A program made the translations under genes and the position numbers. Source: Streptomyces marokkonensis (GTDB lineage Bacteria; Actinomycetota; Actinomycetes; Streptomycetales; Streptomycetaceae). From it: a stretch of DNA of 64,000 bases. Within the stretch, counting starts at the first letter, position 1, and each line of letters starts with the position of its first letter. Shown piece by piece: positions 8,373-16,946 of this stretch. The stretch lies in contig NZ_VSKS01000014.1 in the NCBI RefSeq assembly GCF_008312835.1, positions 124,001 to 188,000 of the forward strand. The letters run 5' to 3'. The notes under the pieces were generated by a model, which was given only the letters and a program-made list of their open reading frames with translations, was not told the origin of the DNA and made no database searches.

Positions 8373-8395
8373 GGGGGCCGGGACCCCCGGCCCCC
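8373..8395 (-). terminator. Terminator of the 8398-9498 aminotransferase gene
   Basis: Perfect 10-bp G+C stem GGGGGCCGGG / CCCGGCCCCC with a 3-base loop, two bases after the stop codon. No T-run, as usual for Streptomyces terminators. Confidence 0.75.
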
Positions 8396-8397
8396 GT

Positions 8398-9498
8398 TCA
8401 GCGCCAGGCCGCTTCCGCGGCCCGCAGGGCGCCCGCGGTGTCCACGCCGAGCCCCTTCTCCGCGAGCGCGGCCCCCAGCGCCGTCAGGCTCGCGCGGACG
8501 GCGCCCGGGTTCGCCTCGGGGCCGTAGTGGTTGACGCGGATCATCTCCCCGGCGAGGGCGCCGCCGCCCGCGGCCAGCGGAAGGGCCGGATCGGCGGACA
8601 GGGCGCGGGCCACCAGGTCCGCGGCCACCGTGCCGGACGGCGCGCGCAGCGTCGTGGCGACCGGTGCCGCCTCCGCCGCGTCACGGACGTACGGCTCGAG
8701 GCCGCCGCCCAGTGCCAGCGCCCCCGCCCGCGTCGCCGCCGCGGCGGAGGCGTGCCGTGCCATCACCGTCTGCGGGCCCGCCGCCTCGATCCGCTGCGCG
8801 CACGCCTCCAGCGCCAACATCTCCAGCTGGGCCGGTGCGTGCGGCAGCGCCTTGCGGCCGCCGTCGATCCAGCGCTCCTTCCAGTCGAGGAGCGAGAGGT
8901 AGGAGCGGCGCGGTGCCCGCGGGTTCGCCGCCATCCGCGCCCACGCGCGCTCGCTCACCGACACCGCCGACACCCCGGCGGGACCGCCCATCGCCTTCTG
9001 CGCCCCGATCACGCACAGGTCCACGCCCCACACGTCGGGCAGCACCGGCTCCGCCCCGATGGACGCCACCGCGTCCAGGTGGAACAGCGCCCCGTGCGCC
9101 CGCACCGCCTCACCGATCTCCGCGACCGGGTTGGTGTTCCCGGTCGCGGCCTCCGCGTGCACCAGGGAGACGAAGTCGATCTCCGGGTGCTCCGCGAGGG
9201 CCTCCCGGATCTGCCCGGCCGTCACCGCCGTGTGGAAGGGCACCGTCAGATCGATCACGGTGGCACCGCAGTCCCGCAGCCAGTCGCCGAAGGTCTGCCC
9301 ATAGGGGCCCGTGATGACGTTCAGCGCGGTGGTGCCGGGTCCGGCGGTCCCGCGGATCGCGCCCTCCAGCGGCAGCAGCGCCTCACCCTGCATGATCACT
9401 ACGTCCTGCCGGGTGTCCAGCAGCCGTGCCACCCGGTCCTCGATCGAGGCGAAGCGCGCGGCGCCCAGCGGAGGCAGGTCGAGGAGGAGGTGGGTCAC
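8398..9498 (-). CDS. Alanine-glyoxylate/serine-pyruvate type aminotransferase (class V)
   Basis: PLP-dependent aminotransferase of 366 residues. The segment LVHAEAATGNTNPVAEIGE precedes the PLP-binding LFHLDAVASIGAEP, and the Schiff-base lysine is in CVIGAQKAMGGPAGVS (about residue 168). This arrangement is typical of the AGXT/SGAT family, which converts glyoxylate or hydroxypyruvate using alanine or serine. It is divergent from an amino acid ABC importer across 186 bases that contain a perfect palindrome, so the genes may share control. The exact substrate is not readable from sequence. Confidence 0.82.
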   Translation of the reverse strand: MTHLLLDLPPLGAARFASIEDRVARLLDTRQDVVIMQGEALLPLEGAIRGTAGPGTTALNVITGPYGQTFGDWLRDCGATVIDLTVPFHTAVTAGQIREALAEHPEIDFVSLVHAEAATGNTNPVAEIGEAVRAHGALFHLDAVASIGAEPVLPDVWGVDLCVIGAQKAMGGPAGVSAVSVSERAWARMAANPRAPRRSYLSLLDWKERWIDGGRKALPHAPAQLEMLALEACAQRIEAAGPQTVMARHASAAAATRAGALALGGGLEPYVRDAAEAAPVATTLRAPSGTVAADLVARALSADPALPLAAGGGALAGEMIRVNHYGPEANPGAVRASLTALGAALAEKGLGVDTAGALRAAEAAWR

Positions 9499-9622
9499 GG
9501 CGGTGCTCTCTCTGCTTCGCTACTGCGCGGGTACGTACGACGAAGTCGAGGGTAAACCTTCGCCCGAAGGGTGGACCGACCGCCGCGTTCCCAGGCCGGA
9601 CGGCCCCGCTGCCATCGGTTTG

Positions 9623-9652
9623 GTTTGAGGTGCTCAAACATCTCCTTATAAT
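9623..9652 (+). promoter_or_regulatory. Promoter of the amino acid ABC operon with embedded operator
   Basis: TTGAGG (9625-9630) and TATAAT (9647-9652) with a 16-base spacer, an unusually good vegetative-type promoter for this genome. The 17-bp palindrome GTTTGAG-GTG-CTCAAAC (9623-9639) covers the -35 box, so a bound repressor would block polymerase. Upstream DNA can also serve the divergent aminotransferase gene. Confidence 0.7.
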
Positions 9653-9684
9653 CGGAACCCACAGTTCCCCGACAGGAGGCTCCC

Positions 9685-10536
9685 GTGAAGACGCTCCTCG
9701 GCCGCCGGACCCGCATGCTGGCCGCCACCACCGCGACGGCCGGGCTGGCCCTCCTGACCGCCTGCACCTCCAGCGACGACGGGGGCAGCGGTTCCAGGAC
9801 CGCCGCCGGCGGCGTCGAGCTCGTCAAGGCGGGGCAGCTCACCACCTGCACCCACCTGCCGTATCCGCCCTTCCAGTCGGAGATCGACGGCAAGGTGCAG
9901 GGCTTCGACGTCGCGCTGATCGACCTGGTCGCCGACGACCTCGGCGTGAAGCAGCAGATCCTCGACACGCCCTTCGAGAACTTCAAGACCGGCGCCTTCC
10001 TGAACTCCGGCGAGTGCGACCTGGCCGCGGCCGGCATGACCATCACCGAGGAGCGGAAGAAGAACGTCGACTTCTCCGACCCGTACTTCAACGCCACCCA
10101 GGCCGTCCTCGTCGACAAGGGCAGCGGCGTCACCTCCCTCGCCGACGTCGAGTCCGAGAACGTCAGGCTCGGCGCGCAGGCGCAGACCACCGGTGAGGAC
10201 TACGCCAAGAAGCAGGGCTTCGACCCGGTCTCCTTCGAGTCCTCCGACGCCGTCCTCAACGGCCTGCGCACCGGCCAGGTCAAGGCCGTCGTCATCGACT
10301 ACCCGGTCGTCCAGGGCTGGCTGAAGGACAAGGCCAACGCCGACGCCTTCGAGGTCGCCGAGCAGATCGACACCGGAGAGCAGTACGGCTTCACGGTGAA
10401 GAAGGGCAACACGGCGCTGAGCGAGGCCATCGACAAGGCGCTCGCGGACGCCAAGGCCGACGGCACGTACAAGAAGCTGTACGAGCAGTGGATCGGCCCG
10501 TACGACGAGTCCGCCGCCTCGCCGGCCGCATCCTGA
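9685..10536 (+). CDS. Amino acid ABC transporter, substrate-binding lipoprotein
   Basis: A 283-residue lipoprotein of the SBP_bac_3 family (polar amino acid binding, HisJ/GlnH-like). The signal peptide ends in the lipobox LTAC with the acylated Cys at residue 27. The mature domain has TCTHLPYPPFQSEIDGKVQGFDVALIDLV, DLAAAGMTITEERKKNVDFSDPYF, and the hinge-side VVIDYPVVQGWL. An AGGAGG ribosome site precedes the GTG at 9685. It sits four bases from the permease gene. The ligand is probably an amino acid or derivative. Confidence 0.92.
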   Translation: MKTLLGRRTRMLAATTATAGLALLTACTSSDDGGSGSRTAAGGVELVKAGQLTTCTHLPYPPFQSEIDGKVQGFDVALIDLVADDLGVKQQILDTPFENFKTGAFLNSGECDLAAAGMTITEERKKNVDFSDPYFNATQAVLVDKGSGVTSLADVESENVRLGAQAQTTGEDYAKKQGFDPVSFESSDAVLNGLRTGQVKAVVIDYPVVQGWLKDKANADAFEVAEQIDTGEQYGFTVKKGNTALSEAIDKALADAKADGTYKKLYEQWIGPYDESAASPAAS

Positions 10537-10540
10537 TCCC

Positions 10541-11377
10541 ATGACCGACACGGAGACACCACCACTCCAGCCGAAGAAGAGGGGCCTGACGCGGCGCCAG
10601 AGGCGCAGCCTGTCGCGCGGCATCCAGTACGCCGTGTTCGTCGCGGCCGTGACCGCCTTCGCGGTCGTGGCCGACTGGGACCGGCTGCAGAACCAGTTCG
10701 CGCAGGCCGACATCGCCGAGCGGATGTTCCCGGACGTCATCACCCTGGCGCTGAAGAACACCGTGCTCTACACCGTCACCGGCTTCGCCGTCGGACTCGC
10801 CCTCGGCATGGTGATCGCCCTGATGCGGCTGTCGTCCGTCGGGCCCTACCGGTGGCTGGCCGGCATCTACATCGAGATCTTCCGCGGCCTGCCCGCCCTG
10901 CTGATCTTCATCTTCATCGGCGTCGCCGTGCCGCTCGCCTTCCCCGGCACGGAGATCATCGGCGGCACCTACGGCAAGGTCGCCCTCGCGCTCGGCCTGG
11001 TGGCCGCCGCGTACATGGCGGAGACGATCCGGGCCGGCATCCAGGCCGTGCCCAAGGGGCAGATGGAGGCCGCCCGTTCGCTGGGCTTCTCGCCCGCCCG
11101 GGCCATGGTCTCCATCATCGTCCCGCAGGCCTTCAGGATCATCCTGCCGCCGCTCACCAACGAACTCGTCCTGCTCTTCAAGGACTCCTCGCTGGTGCTG
11201 TTCCTCGGCGTCACCCTGGAGGAGCGCGAGCTGTCCAAGTACGGCCGCGACCTGGCCAGCCAGACCGCCAACTCCACCCCGATCCTGGTGGCCGGCCTGT
11301 GCTACCTGCTGATCACCATTCCGCTCGGCTTCGTCGTGCGCCGCATGGAGGCCAAGGCCCAGGAGGCCGTGAAATGA
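10541..11377 (+). CDS. Amino acid ABC transporter, permease
   Basis: A 278-residue HisM-type inner-membrane permease with about six predicted helices after a basic N-terminus. The EAA loop that contacts the ATPase reads [21 protein letters not shown]. The segment [17 protein letters not shown] and the [10 protein letters not shown] region are typical of the family. Only one permease gene is present, so the transporter is probably a permease homodimer. Its stop overlaps the ATPase start by four bases (ATGA). Confidence 0.93.
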   Translation: MTDTETPPLQPKKRGLTRRQRRSLSRGIQYAVFVAAVTAFAVVADWDRLQNQFAQADIAERMFPDVITLALKNTVLYTVTGFAVGLALGMVIALMRLSSVGPYRWLAGIYIEIFRGLPALLIFIFIGVAVPLAFPGTEIIGGTYGKVALALGLVAAAYMAETIRAGIQAVPKGQMEAARSLGFSPARAMVSIIVPQAFRIILPPLTNELVLLFKDSSLVLFLGVTLEERELSKYGRDLASQTANSTPILVAGLCYLLITIPLGFVVRRMEAKAQEAVK

Positions 11378-12165
11378 GCCGACCGGAGATCCGCGTCAGC
11401 GGTCTGCACAAGTCCTTCGGCGACAACCAGGTGCTGCGCGGCATCGACCTGGAGATCGGCCAGGGCGAGGTCGTCTGCGTCATCGGCCCGTCCGGCTCGG
11501 GCAAGTCGACCCTGCTGCGCTGCGTGAACCTCCTGGAGGAACCCACCAAGGGCCAGGTCTTCGTCGGCGGTACGGAACTCACCGACCCGGACGTCGACAT
11601 CGACGCCGTGCGCCGCCGCATCGGCATGGTCTTCCAGCAGTTCAACCTCTTCCCGCACCTCACGGTGACCGAGAACCTCACGCTGCCGCAGCGCAGGGTG
11701 CTGCGCAGGGGCAAGGCGGAGGCCGCCGGGGTCGCCGCCGAGAACCTGCGGCGCGTGGGCCTCGCCGAGAAGGCGGACGCCTATCCCTCCTCCCTCTCCG
11801 GCGGCCAGCAGCAGCGCGTCGCCATCGCCCGCGCGCTGGCCATGGGCCCCGAGGTGATGCTGTTCGACGAGCCGACCTCGGCGCTCGACCCCGAGCTGGT
11901 CGGCGACGTGCTCGCGGTGATGCGGATGCTCGCGACCGAGGGCATGACGATGATGGTCGTCACCCACGAGATGACCTTCGCCCGCGAGGTCGCCGACCGG
12001 GTCGTCTTCATGGACGGCGGAGTGATCGTCGAGGACGGCACCCCCGGACAGGTCATCGGCGCCCCCCGGCACGAACGTACCCGGCACTTCCTCTCCCGCC
12101 TGCTCGACCCCGCCATGGCGGAGGTGGAGGAGGAGACCTCGGACCAGGTGGGGAAGTCCGAGTAG
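11374..12165 (+). CDS. Amino acid ABC transporter, ATP-binding protein
   Basis: A 263-residue ABC ATPase of the GlnQ/HisP class. Walker A is GPSGSGKST, the Q-loop is in [14 protein letters not shown], the signature is [17 protein letters not shown], and Walker B is [12 protein letters not shown], followed by the switch His in VVTHEM. The ATG overlaps the permease stop by four bases. It completes the importer starting at 9685. Confidence 0.95.
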   Translation: MSRPEIRVSGLHKSFGDNQVLRGIDLEIGQGEVVCVIGPSGSGKSTLLRCVNLLEEPTKGQVFVGGTELTDPDVDIDAVRRRIGMVFQQFNLFPHLTVTENLTLPQRRVLRRGKAEAAGVAAENLRRVGLAEKADAYPSSLSGGQQQRVAIARALAMGPEVMLFDEPTSALDPELVGDVLAVMRMLATEGMTMMVVTHEMTFAREVADRVVFMDGGVIVEDGTPGQVIGAPRHERTRHFLSRLLDPAMAEVEEETSDQVGKSE

Positions 12166-12173
12166 CGCCTGAC

Positions 12174-12186
12174 TAGGGTGCGGTGC
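12174..12186 (+). promoter_or_regulatory. Leaderless -10 box for the amidohydrolase gene
   Basis: TAGGGT (12174-12179) seven bases before the ATG, nine bases after the stop of the preceding ABC gene. It suggests the amidohydrolase has its own leaderless promoter besides readthrough. Confidence 0.5.
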
Positions 12187-13278
12187 ATGAGCGAACGCGC
12201 GGTGCTGCACATGAAGGGGCGGATCCTCGTCGGCCCGGACGAGGTCCGCGACGAGCTGTGGGTCGTCGGCGGCCGGATCTCCTACGACCGCCCGGCCGGG
12301 GCCCGGGACGTCCGCACCGTCGACGGCTGGGTGCTGCCCGGGCTGGTCGACGCCCACTGCCACGTCGGCCTCGACCGGCACGGCGCGGTTCCCGAGGACG
12401 TCGCCGAGAAGCAGGCGCTCACCGACCGCGACGCCGGCGCCCTGCTGCTGCGCGACGCGGGCTCTCCCTCCGACACCCGCTGGATCGACGACCGCGACGA
12501 CCTCCCGAAGATCCTCCGGGCCGGCCGGCACATCGCCCGCACCCGCCGCTACATCCGCAACTACGCCTGGGAGGTCGAACCCGAGGACCTCACCGCGTAC
12601 GTCGCGCAGGAGGCGCGGCGCGGCGACGGGTGGGTGAAGCTGGTCGGCGACTGGATCGACCGCGACCTGGGCGACCTGTCGGCCTGCTGGCCGCGCGGCG
12701 CCGTCGAGGCGGCGATCGCCGAGGCGCACCGGCTGGGCGCCCGCGTCACCGCGCACTGCTTCGCCGAGGACTCCCTGCGGGACCTGGTCGAGGCCGGCAT
12801 CGACTGCGTGGAGCACGCGACGGGGCTGACCGACGAGACCATCCCCCTCTTCGCCGAACGGGGCGTGGCGATCGTCCCCACCCTCGTCAACATCGCCACC
12901 TTCCCCGCACTCGCCGACGGCGGCGAGTCCAGGTTCCCCCGCTGGTCCGCCCATATGCGCCGGCTCCACGAACGCCGCTACGACACCGTGCGCTCCGCCT
13001 ACGACGCCGGCATCCCCGTCTTCGTCGGCACGGACGCCGGCGGGACACTCCCGCACGGCCTGGCGGCCGACGAGGTGGCGGAGCTGGCCAGGGCCGGCAT
13101 CCCGGCGGTCGAGGCCCTGGCCGCCGGTACCTGGGCGGCCCGGAAGTGGCTCGGCCGCCCCGGCCTGGAGGAGGGAGCCCCCGCGGACCTGGTCGTCTAC
13201 GGCTCCGACCCGCGCGCGGACCTGCGCGTGCTGGCGGATCCGCGCCGGGTGGTGCTGAACGGGCGCGTGGTCGCGTAG
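12187..13278 (+). CDS. Metal-dependent amidohydrolase (imidazolonepropionase/prolidase-like)
   Basis: A 363-residue amidohydrolase-superfamily TIM barrel. The first metal motif is LPGLVDAHCHVGLDRHG, a lysine-containing strand is GDGWVKLVGDWIDR, a metal histidine is in ARVTAHCFAEDS, a second in CVEHATGLTD, and the catalytic Asp in VFVGTDAGGTLPHG. The C-terminal beta-sandwich strand is DLVVYGSDPRADLRVL. It follows the amino acid importer and may act on an imported peptide-like or cyclic compound; that is inference. The ATG at 12187 is preferred because of the TAGGGT box; a GTG at 12178 is the alternative. Confidence 0.85.
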   Translation: MSERAVLHMKGRILVGPDEVRDELWVVGGRISYDRPAGARDVRTVDGWVLPGLVDAHCHVGLDRHGAVPEDVAEKQALTDRDAGALLLRDAGSPSDTRWIDDRDDLPKILRAGRHIARTRRYIRNYAWEVEPEDLTAYVAQEARRGDGWVKLVGDWIDRDLGDLSACWPRGAVEAAIAEAHRLGARVTAHCFAEDSLRDLVEAGIDCVEHATGLTDETIPLFAERGVAIVPTLVNIATFPALADGGESRFPRWSAHMRRLHERRYDTVRSAYDAGIPVFVGTDAGGTLPHGLAADEVAELARAGIPAVEALAAGTWAARKWLGRPGLEEGAPADLVVYGSDPRADLRVLADPRRVVLNGRVVA

Positions 13279-13356
13279 GAAGGCGCCCCAACGCGCCCCC
13301 GGTGGGACACACGAGGGTGACGGTGGGGAACAGCCGTGCCCCGTGATTCGAACGTG

Positions 13357-13394
13357 TCCGCCGATTCTCCCCGAAGGGGTGAAGCGTCGGCGGA
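13357..13394. terminator. Hairpin between amidohydrolase and LAETG protein genes
   Basis: Outer arms TCCGCCGA/TCGGCGGA (8 bp) enclose an inner CCCC-GAA-GGGG stem. It lies 78 bases past the amidohydrolase stop and could end that transcript or structure the leader of the next gene. Confidence 0.5.
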
Positions 13395-13442
13395 TCGCTG
13401 ACGTCCCGCTGCGCGTGCGGACATTCTTGCCGGGTCCCAGTC

Positions 13443-14381
13443 ATGTCTCATGGGGGTCCCACCACCTTGTTCACCATCAACGTCCGCGTGCCCGCACGTC
13501 GTTGGGCCGTCGTCGCCGCGGCCACCGCCCTCACCGCGGGTCCCGCCGCCCTGGCCGGCGCGGGCACCGCGCACGCCACCGGGGAGCACGGCACCGCGAG
13601 CGCCGTCGTGCTGCGCACCGGGCTCGACGTGTCCCTGCTCAACAGGACCGTGCACGCCCCGCTCGCCGTCACCCTCAACGAGGTCCGGGCACCGCGGAGC
13701 GCGCGGAAGACGGCCCTCACCGCCGGCCTGGACGGCGTCGACGGCGGCAGGCCCTTCACCGTGCTGCGGGCGGAGGTGGCCGACGCCGGGGCGACGGTGA
13801 ACGGCGGGCGGGCCGAGGCGTCCACCACCCTCGCCAAGGCCCGGCTCCATGTCCCCGGTCTGCCGCTGCTGTCGGTCATCGAGCTCGAGACCATCACCTC
13901 CAAGGCGGTCTGTGAGGCCGGGAGGCCGCCGCACGCCTCGGCGACCCTGCCCGCCTCGGTGACGGTCCTCGGCAAACGCGTCACCCTGACCTCGGGCGGT
14001 CCCACCCACGTGGAGGTGCCGGGCGTGGGCGAGGTCCACCTGGACCTGTCGAAGACCGGGACCACGTCGACCACGGCCGCGGCGACCGCCCTCCGACTCA
14101 GGGTTTCCGTCAATCCGTTGAAACTGAACGTCGCCGAGGTCGAGGGCACGCTCACCCTGGCGGAGGCCAAGTGCGAGACCCCTGACGCCCCTGAGGCCCG
14201 GGAGGAGGCCGCCGACGTCCAGCCGCAAGGAGCGCGGGCGGAGCGGGCGGCGCCGCAGGAGGCCAACCTGGCCGAGACGGGCGGCGACTCGATGACGCCC
14301 TACGTCGCGGGCGCCGCGGTCGCCCTCCTGGCGGCGGGCGGCGGCGCGGTGGCCCTGTCCCGCCGGGGCCGGGGGGACTGA
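13443..14381 (+). CDS. Secreted LAETG-motif surface protein (sortase substrate)
   Basis: A 312-residue exported protein. A basic N-terminus and hydrophobic stretch end near GAGTAHA, a good signal peptidase site. The C-terminus has LAETG, a hydrophobic helix and the tail SRRGRGD, which is the class E sortase sorting signal of actinomycetes, so it should be linked to the cell wall. The body is a repetitive beta-rich domain of no recognised function. From memory, the S. coelicolor counterpart is SCO1860, one of its LAXTG proteins; SrtE sortases are needed for aerial growth there. The start is uncertain: the ATG at 13443 lacks a ribosome site and lies in sequence resembling the repeat found in cobB and the ZIP gene; a TTG at 13467 also leaves a full signal peptide. 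Confidence 0.82.
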   Translation: MSHGGPTTLFTINVRVPARRWAVVAAATALTAGPAALAGAGTAHATGEHGTASAVVLRTGLDVSLLNRTVHAPLAVTLNEVRAPRSARKTALTAGLDGVDGGRPFTVLRAEVADAGATVNGGRAEASTTLAKARLHVPGLPLLSVIELETITSKAVCEAGRPPHASATLPASVTVLGKRVTLTSGGPTHVEVPGVGEVHLDLSKTGTTSTTAAATALRLRVSVNPLKLNVAEVEGTLTLAEAKCETPDAPEAREEAADVQPQGARAERAAPQEANLAETGGDSMTPYVAGAAVALLAAGGGAVALSRRGRGD

Positions 14382-14402
14382 CGGTTCCTCGCCGGGGGCG
14401 GA

Positions 14403-15467
14403 TCAAGCCGCTCTCAGGGCCCGGCCCAGCGCATCGAGGAACCCGTCCACCGTCCCCCCGTCCCGCACCGCCAGGCGCAGCCACTCCTCACCCAGCCCCG
14501 GGAACGTGTCCCCGCGGCGCACCGCGTAGCCGAGGGCGCGCAGACGGTGCCGTACCGTCGCCGCGCCCGGCAGCCGGACCAGGACGAACGGGCCCTCGGC
14601 GGGCTCCACGACCCGGAGCCCGTGACCGGAGAAGTCCCGCAGCCCCGCGATCAGATGCGCGCGGTCCGCCACGACACGGTGGGCCGCGTCGGCCGCCTCC
14701 GCGCATGCCCGGGGCCCCACGCACGCCTCCGCCGCCGCCAGGGCCGGGGTGGACACCGGCCACAGCGGCTGGGCGCGCTCCAGCTCCGCGACGGTCTCCG
14801 GGGCGGCCAGCACATAGCCGATCCGCAGTCCCGCCAGCCCCCACGTCTTCGTGAGGCTGCGCAGGACGACCAGACCGGGGACGCCGGTGCGCCCGGCCAG
14901 TGCCTCGCGCTCGCCCGGCACCGCGTCCATGAACGCCTCGTCCACCACCAGCGTCCGCCCGGGGCGGGCCAGCCCGGCGACGGCGGCGGCCGGGTGGAGC
15001 ACCGACGTCGGGTTCGTCGGGTTGCCGATCACCACCAGGTCCGCGTCCTCGGGCACCGCCGCCGGGTCCAGCCGGAAACCGTCCGCCTCCCGCAGCAGCA
15101 CCCGGTCCACCGTGTGCCCGGCGTCCCGCAGCGCCGCCTCCGGCTCCGTGAACTGCGGATGCACCACCACCGGCCTGCGCACCTTCAGCGCCCGCGCCAG
15201 CAGCACGAACGCCTCCGCCGCCCCGGCCGTCAACAGCACCCGGTCCACCGGCAGCCCGTGCCGCGCCGCCACCGCCGCCCGCGCCGCCCGCCCGTCCGGG
15301 TAGGCGGCCAGTGCGGACAGCGACCCGGCGATGTGCTCCCGCAGCCACCCCGGAGGCGTGTCCGCGCGGACGTTCACCGCGAGGTCCACCAGCGCGGAAC
15401 CGTCGTCGCGGACCTCGGCGTCGCCGTGGTGGCGCAGGTCGTGGCCGCTCCCCTGATCAGTGCGCAT
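14403..15467 (-). CDS. cobC: CobC-like threonine-phosphate decarboxylase / histidinol-phosphate aminotransferase homologue
   Basis: Fold-type I PLP enzyme of 354 residues. It has VIGNPTNPTSVLHP, the cofactor Asp in TLVVDEAFMD, and the Schiff-base lysine in VLRSLTKTWGLAGLRIGY. As the last gene of the second cob operon it most likely makes (R)-1-amino-2-propanol phosphate, the nucleotide-loop linker precursor, from threonine phosphate. Pure sequence cannot exclude a histidinol-phosphate-like role. The ATG at 15467 overlaps the cbiX stop by 11 bases, which supports translational coupling. Confidence 0.85.
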   Translation of the reverse strand: MRTDQGSGHDLRHHGDAEVRDDGSALVDLAVNVRADTPPGWLREHIAGSLSALAAYPDGRAARAAVAARHGLPVDRVLLTAGAAEAFVLLARALKVRRPVVVHPQFTEPEAALRDAGHTVDRVLLREADGFRLDPAAVPEDADLVVIGNPTNPTSVLHPAAAVAGLARPGRTLVVDEAFMDAVPGEREALAGRTGVPGLVVLRSLTKTWGLAGLRIGYVLAAPETVAELERAQPLWPVSTPALAAAEACVGPRACAEAADAAHRVVADRAHLIAGLRDFSGHGLRVVEPAEGPFVLVRLPGAATVRHRLRALGYAVRRGDTFPGLGEEWLRLAVRDGGTVDGFLDALGRALRAA

Positions 15468-16362
15468 GGGAGTGCGCGTGGCCGTGCCCGTGGTGGTGGT
15501 GGCCGTCGTCGTCGGGGTGGAAGTGCGGCTGCTGCGGCTGCCCCACCTTGTCCTCGAAGCCCGGCAGCGCGATCCGGTACACACACGAGTCGCAGTTCAT
15601 CCGCAGGTCACCCTTCACGGCCTCCTCGTACCGCTCCATCACAAGATCCAGCAGCTCCGGCTCCGGACCGATGACGTCCGCCGACCGCACCTGGGTCTCA
15701 GGGTGCGCCGCCGCCCACTCCTCCGTCTGCCGCCGCACCCGGTCCGGCAGGATCCCGGTGAACAGGAAGTACGGCAGGACGACGACCCTGCGCGCCCCCA
15801 GCCGTGCGCAGCGGTCCAGCCCGCTCGGCACGTCCGGCGCCGCCAGCGACACGAACGCCGTCTCCACGCCCGCGTACCCGCGGCCCTCCCACAGCAGCCG
15901 CGCCGCCTTGCACACCTCGGCGTTGGCGTCCGGGTCCGTCGACCCGCGCCCCACCAGGAGCACGGTCACCTCCGCCGGGTCCCAGGAGGGGTCGACCGCC
16001 TGGGCCAGCCGCCGCTCCAGCACGCTCAGCAGCGCCGGGTGCGGGCCCAGCGGACGGCCGTAGGTGTACGAGATGCCCGGGTGACGCTCCTTCTCGCGGG
16101 CCAGCGCGGCCGGGATGTCGCCCTTGGCGTGCCCGGCGGACACCAGCATCAGCGGCACGGCGGCGAACCGCCGCACGCCCCGCTCCACCAGCTCGCCGAC
16201 GGCCTCGCCCAGCGGCGGCGGGGACAGCTCGATGAAACCGCCCGCGACGGGCAGCCCGGGGTGGCGGCGACCCAGCTCCCGCACGAAGTCCCGGAACGCC
16301 TCCGCTCCGGCGTCGTCCCGGGTGCCGTGGCCGGCGATGAGCAGGGCGGGCGGGGTGGTCAC
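15457..16362 (-). CDS. cbiX: CbiX/SirB-type sirohydrochlorin chelatase with His-rich tail
   Basis: A 301-residue protein with two tandem CbiX-type chelatase halves, starting LLIAGHGTRDDAG (first metal-binding His) and later VTVLLVGRGSTDPDAN. The N-half also has AVPLMLVSAGHAKGDIP. Such enzymes insert cobalt or iron into sirohydrochlorin. The C-terminus has a CDSCVYR cysteine pair and ends in a tail with about 11 histidines in 22 residues, a probable metal store or donor. The GTG at 16362 overlaps the cobH stop (GTGA). In this cluster it could provide early cobalt insertion, or serve siroheme. Confidence 0.9.
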   Translation of the reverse strand: MTTPPALLIAGHGTRDDAGAEAFRDFVRELGRRHPGLPVAGGFIELSPPPLGEAVGELVERGVRRFAAVPLMLVSAGHAKGDIPAALAREKERHPGISYTYGRPLGPHPALLSVLERRLAQAVDPSWDPAEVTVLLVGRGSTDPDANAEVCKAARLLWEGRGYAGVETAFVSLAAPDVPSGLDRCARLGARRVVVLPYFLFTGILPDRVRRQTEEWAAAHPETQVRSADVIGPEPELLDLVMERYEEAVKGDLRMNCDSCVYRIALPGFEDKVGQPQQPHFHPDDDGHHHHGHGHAHSHAH

Positions 16363-16946
16363 AGGTTCTCCTCGGATGGGATCGGGTGGTACAGCAGGGC
16401 GTTGAGCGCGGCGGCGGCGACCGCCGACCCGCCCTTCTCGGACACGTTGCTCACGGCGGGCAGTCCGCTCTCCCGCAACGCGGCCTTGGACTCGGCCGCG
16501 CCGACGAAACCGACGGGCAGACCGATGACGAGCGCGGGAGAGGCGTCCAGGATCAGCAGTTCCTCCAGGGCGGTCGGCGCGCAGCCGATCACCCACAGGG
16601 CACCGGGCCCGACCTCCTCGTACGCCAGCCGCACGGCGTGCGCGGAACGCGTGAGCCCGGGCCCGGACACGGCGTCCGCGAGCCGGCACACGGTCTCCCG
16701 GCGGGTGATCCCGGCCGCGACCATCTCCACGTCCGCCACGACCGGCGCCCCGGCGTGCAGCGCGGCGTGGGCCTTCACCAACTCGCCCTCGTCCATGACG
16801 AGATCGGAGGCGTACTCCAGGTCGGCGGCGGAGTGGACGACCCGCTCCACCACGGCCCGGGTCAGCGGCGGGAAGTGGGAGGTGTCCAGCCGGGCGCGCA
16901 GCCGCCGGAAGGACTCCTGCTCGATGGGGTGCACCACACGGTTCAC
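16359..16946 (-). CDS. cobH: Precorrin-8X methylmutase
   Basis: CobH/CbiC moves the C-11 methyl to C-12 to give hydrogenobyrinic acid (or cobyrinic acid on the cobalt branch). 195 residues is close to the family's ~210. Typical segments are HPIEQESFRRL at the N-terminus, RVVHSAADLEYASDL (conserved His), and VIGLPVGFVGAAESKAAL. The ATG overlaps the cbiG/cobJ stop by four bases; the stop overlaps the cbiX start. Confidence 0.95.
   Translation of the reverse strand: MNRVVHPIEQESFRRLRARLDTSHFPPLTRAVVERVVHSAADLEYASDLVMDEGELVKAHAALHAGAPVVADVEMVAAGITRRETVCRLADAVSGPGLTRSAHAVRLAYEEVGPGALWVIGCAPTALEELLILDASPALVIGLPVGFVGAAESKAALRESGLPAVSNVSEKGGSAVAAAALNALLYHPIPSEENL

Noticed and set aside
13330-13400. 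tRNA-like GATTCGAAC string with nearby stems
   Set aside because: No cloverleaf or acceptor stem can be formed; the stem present is a simple hairpin.
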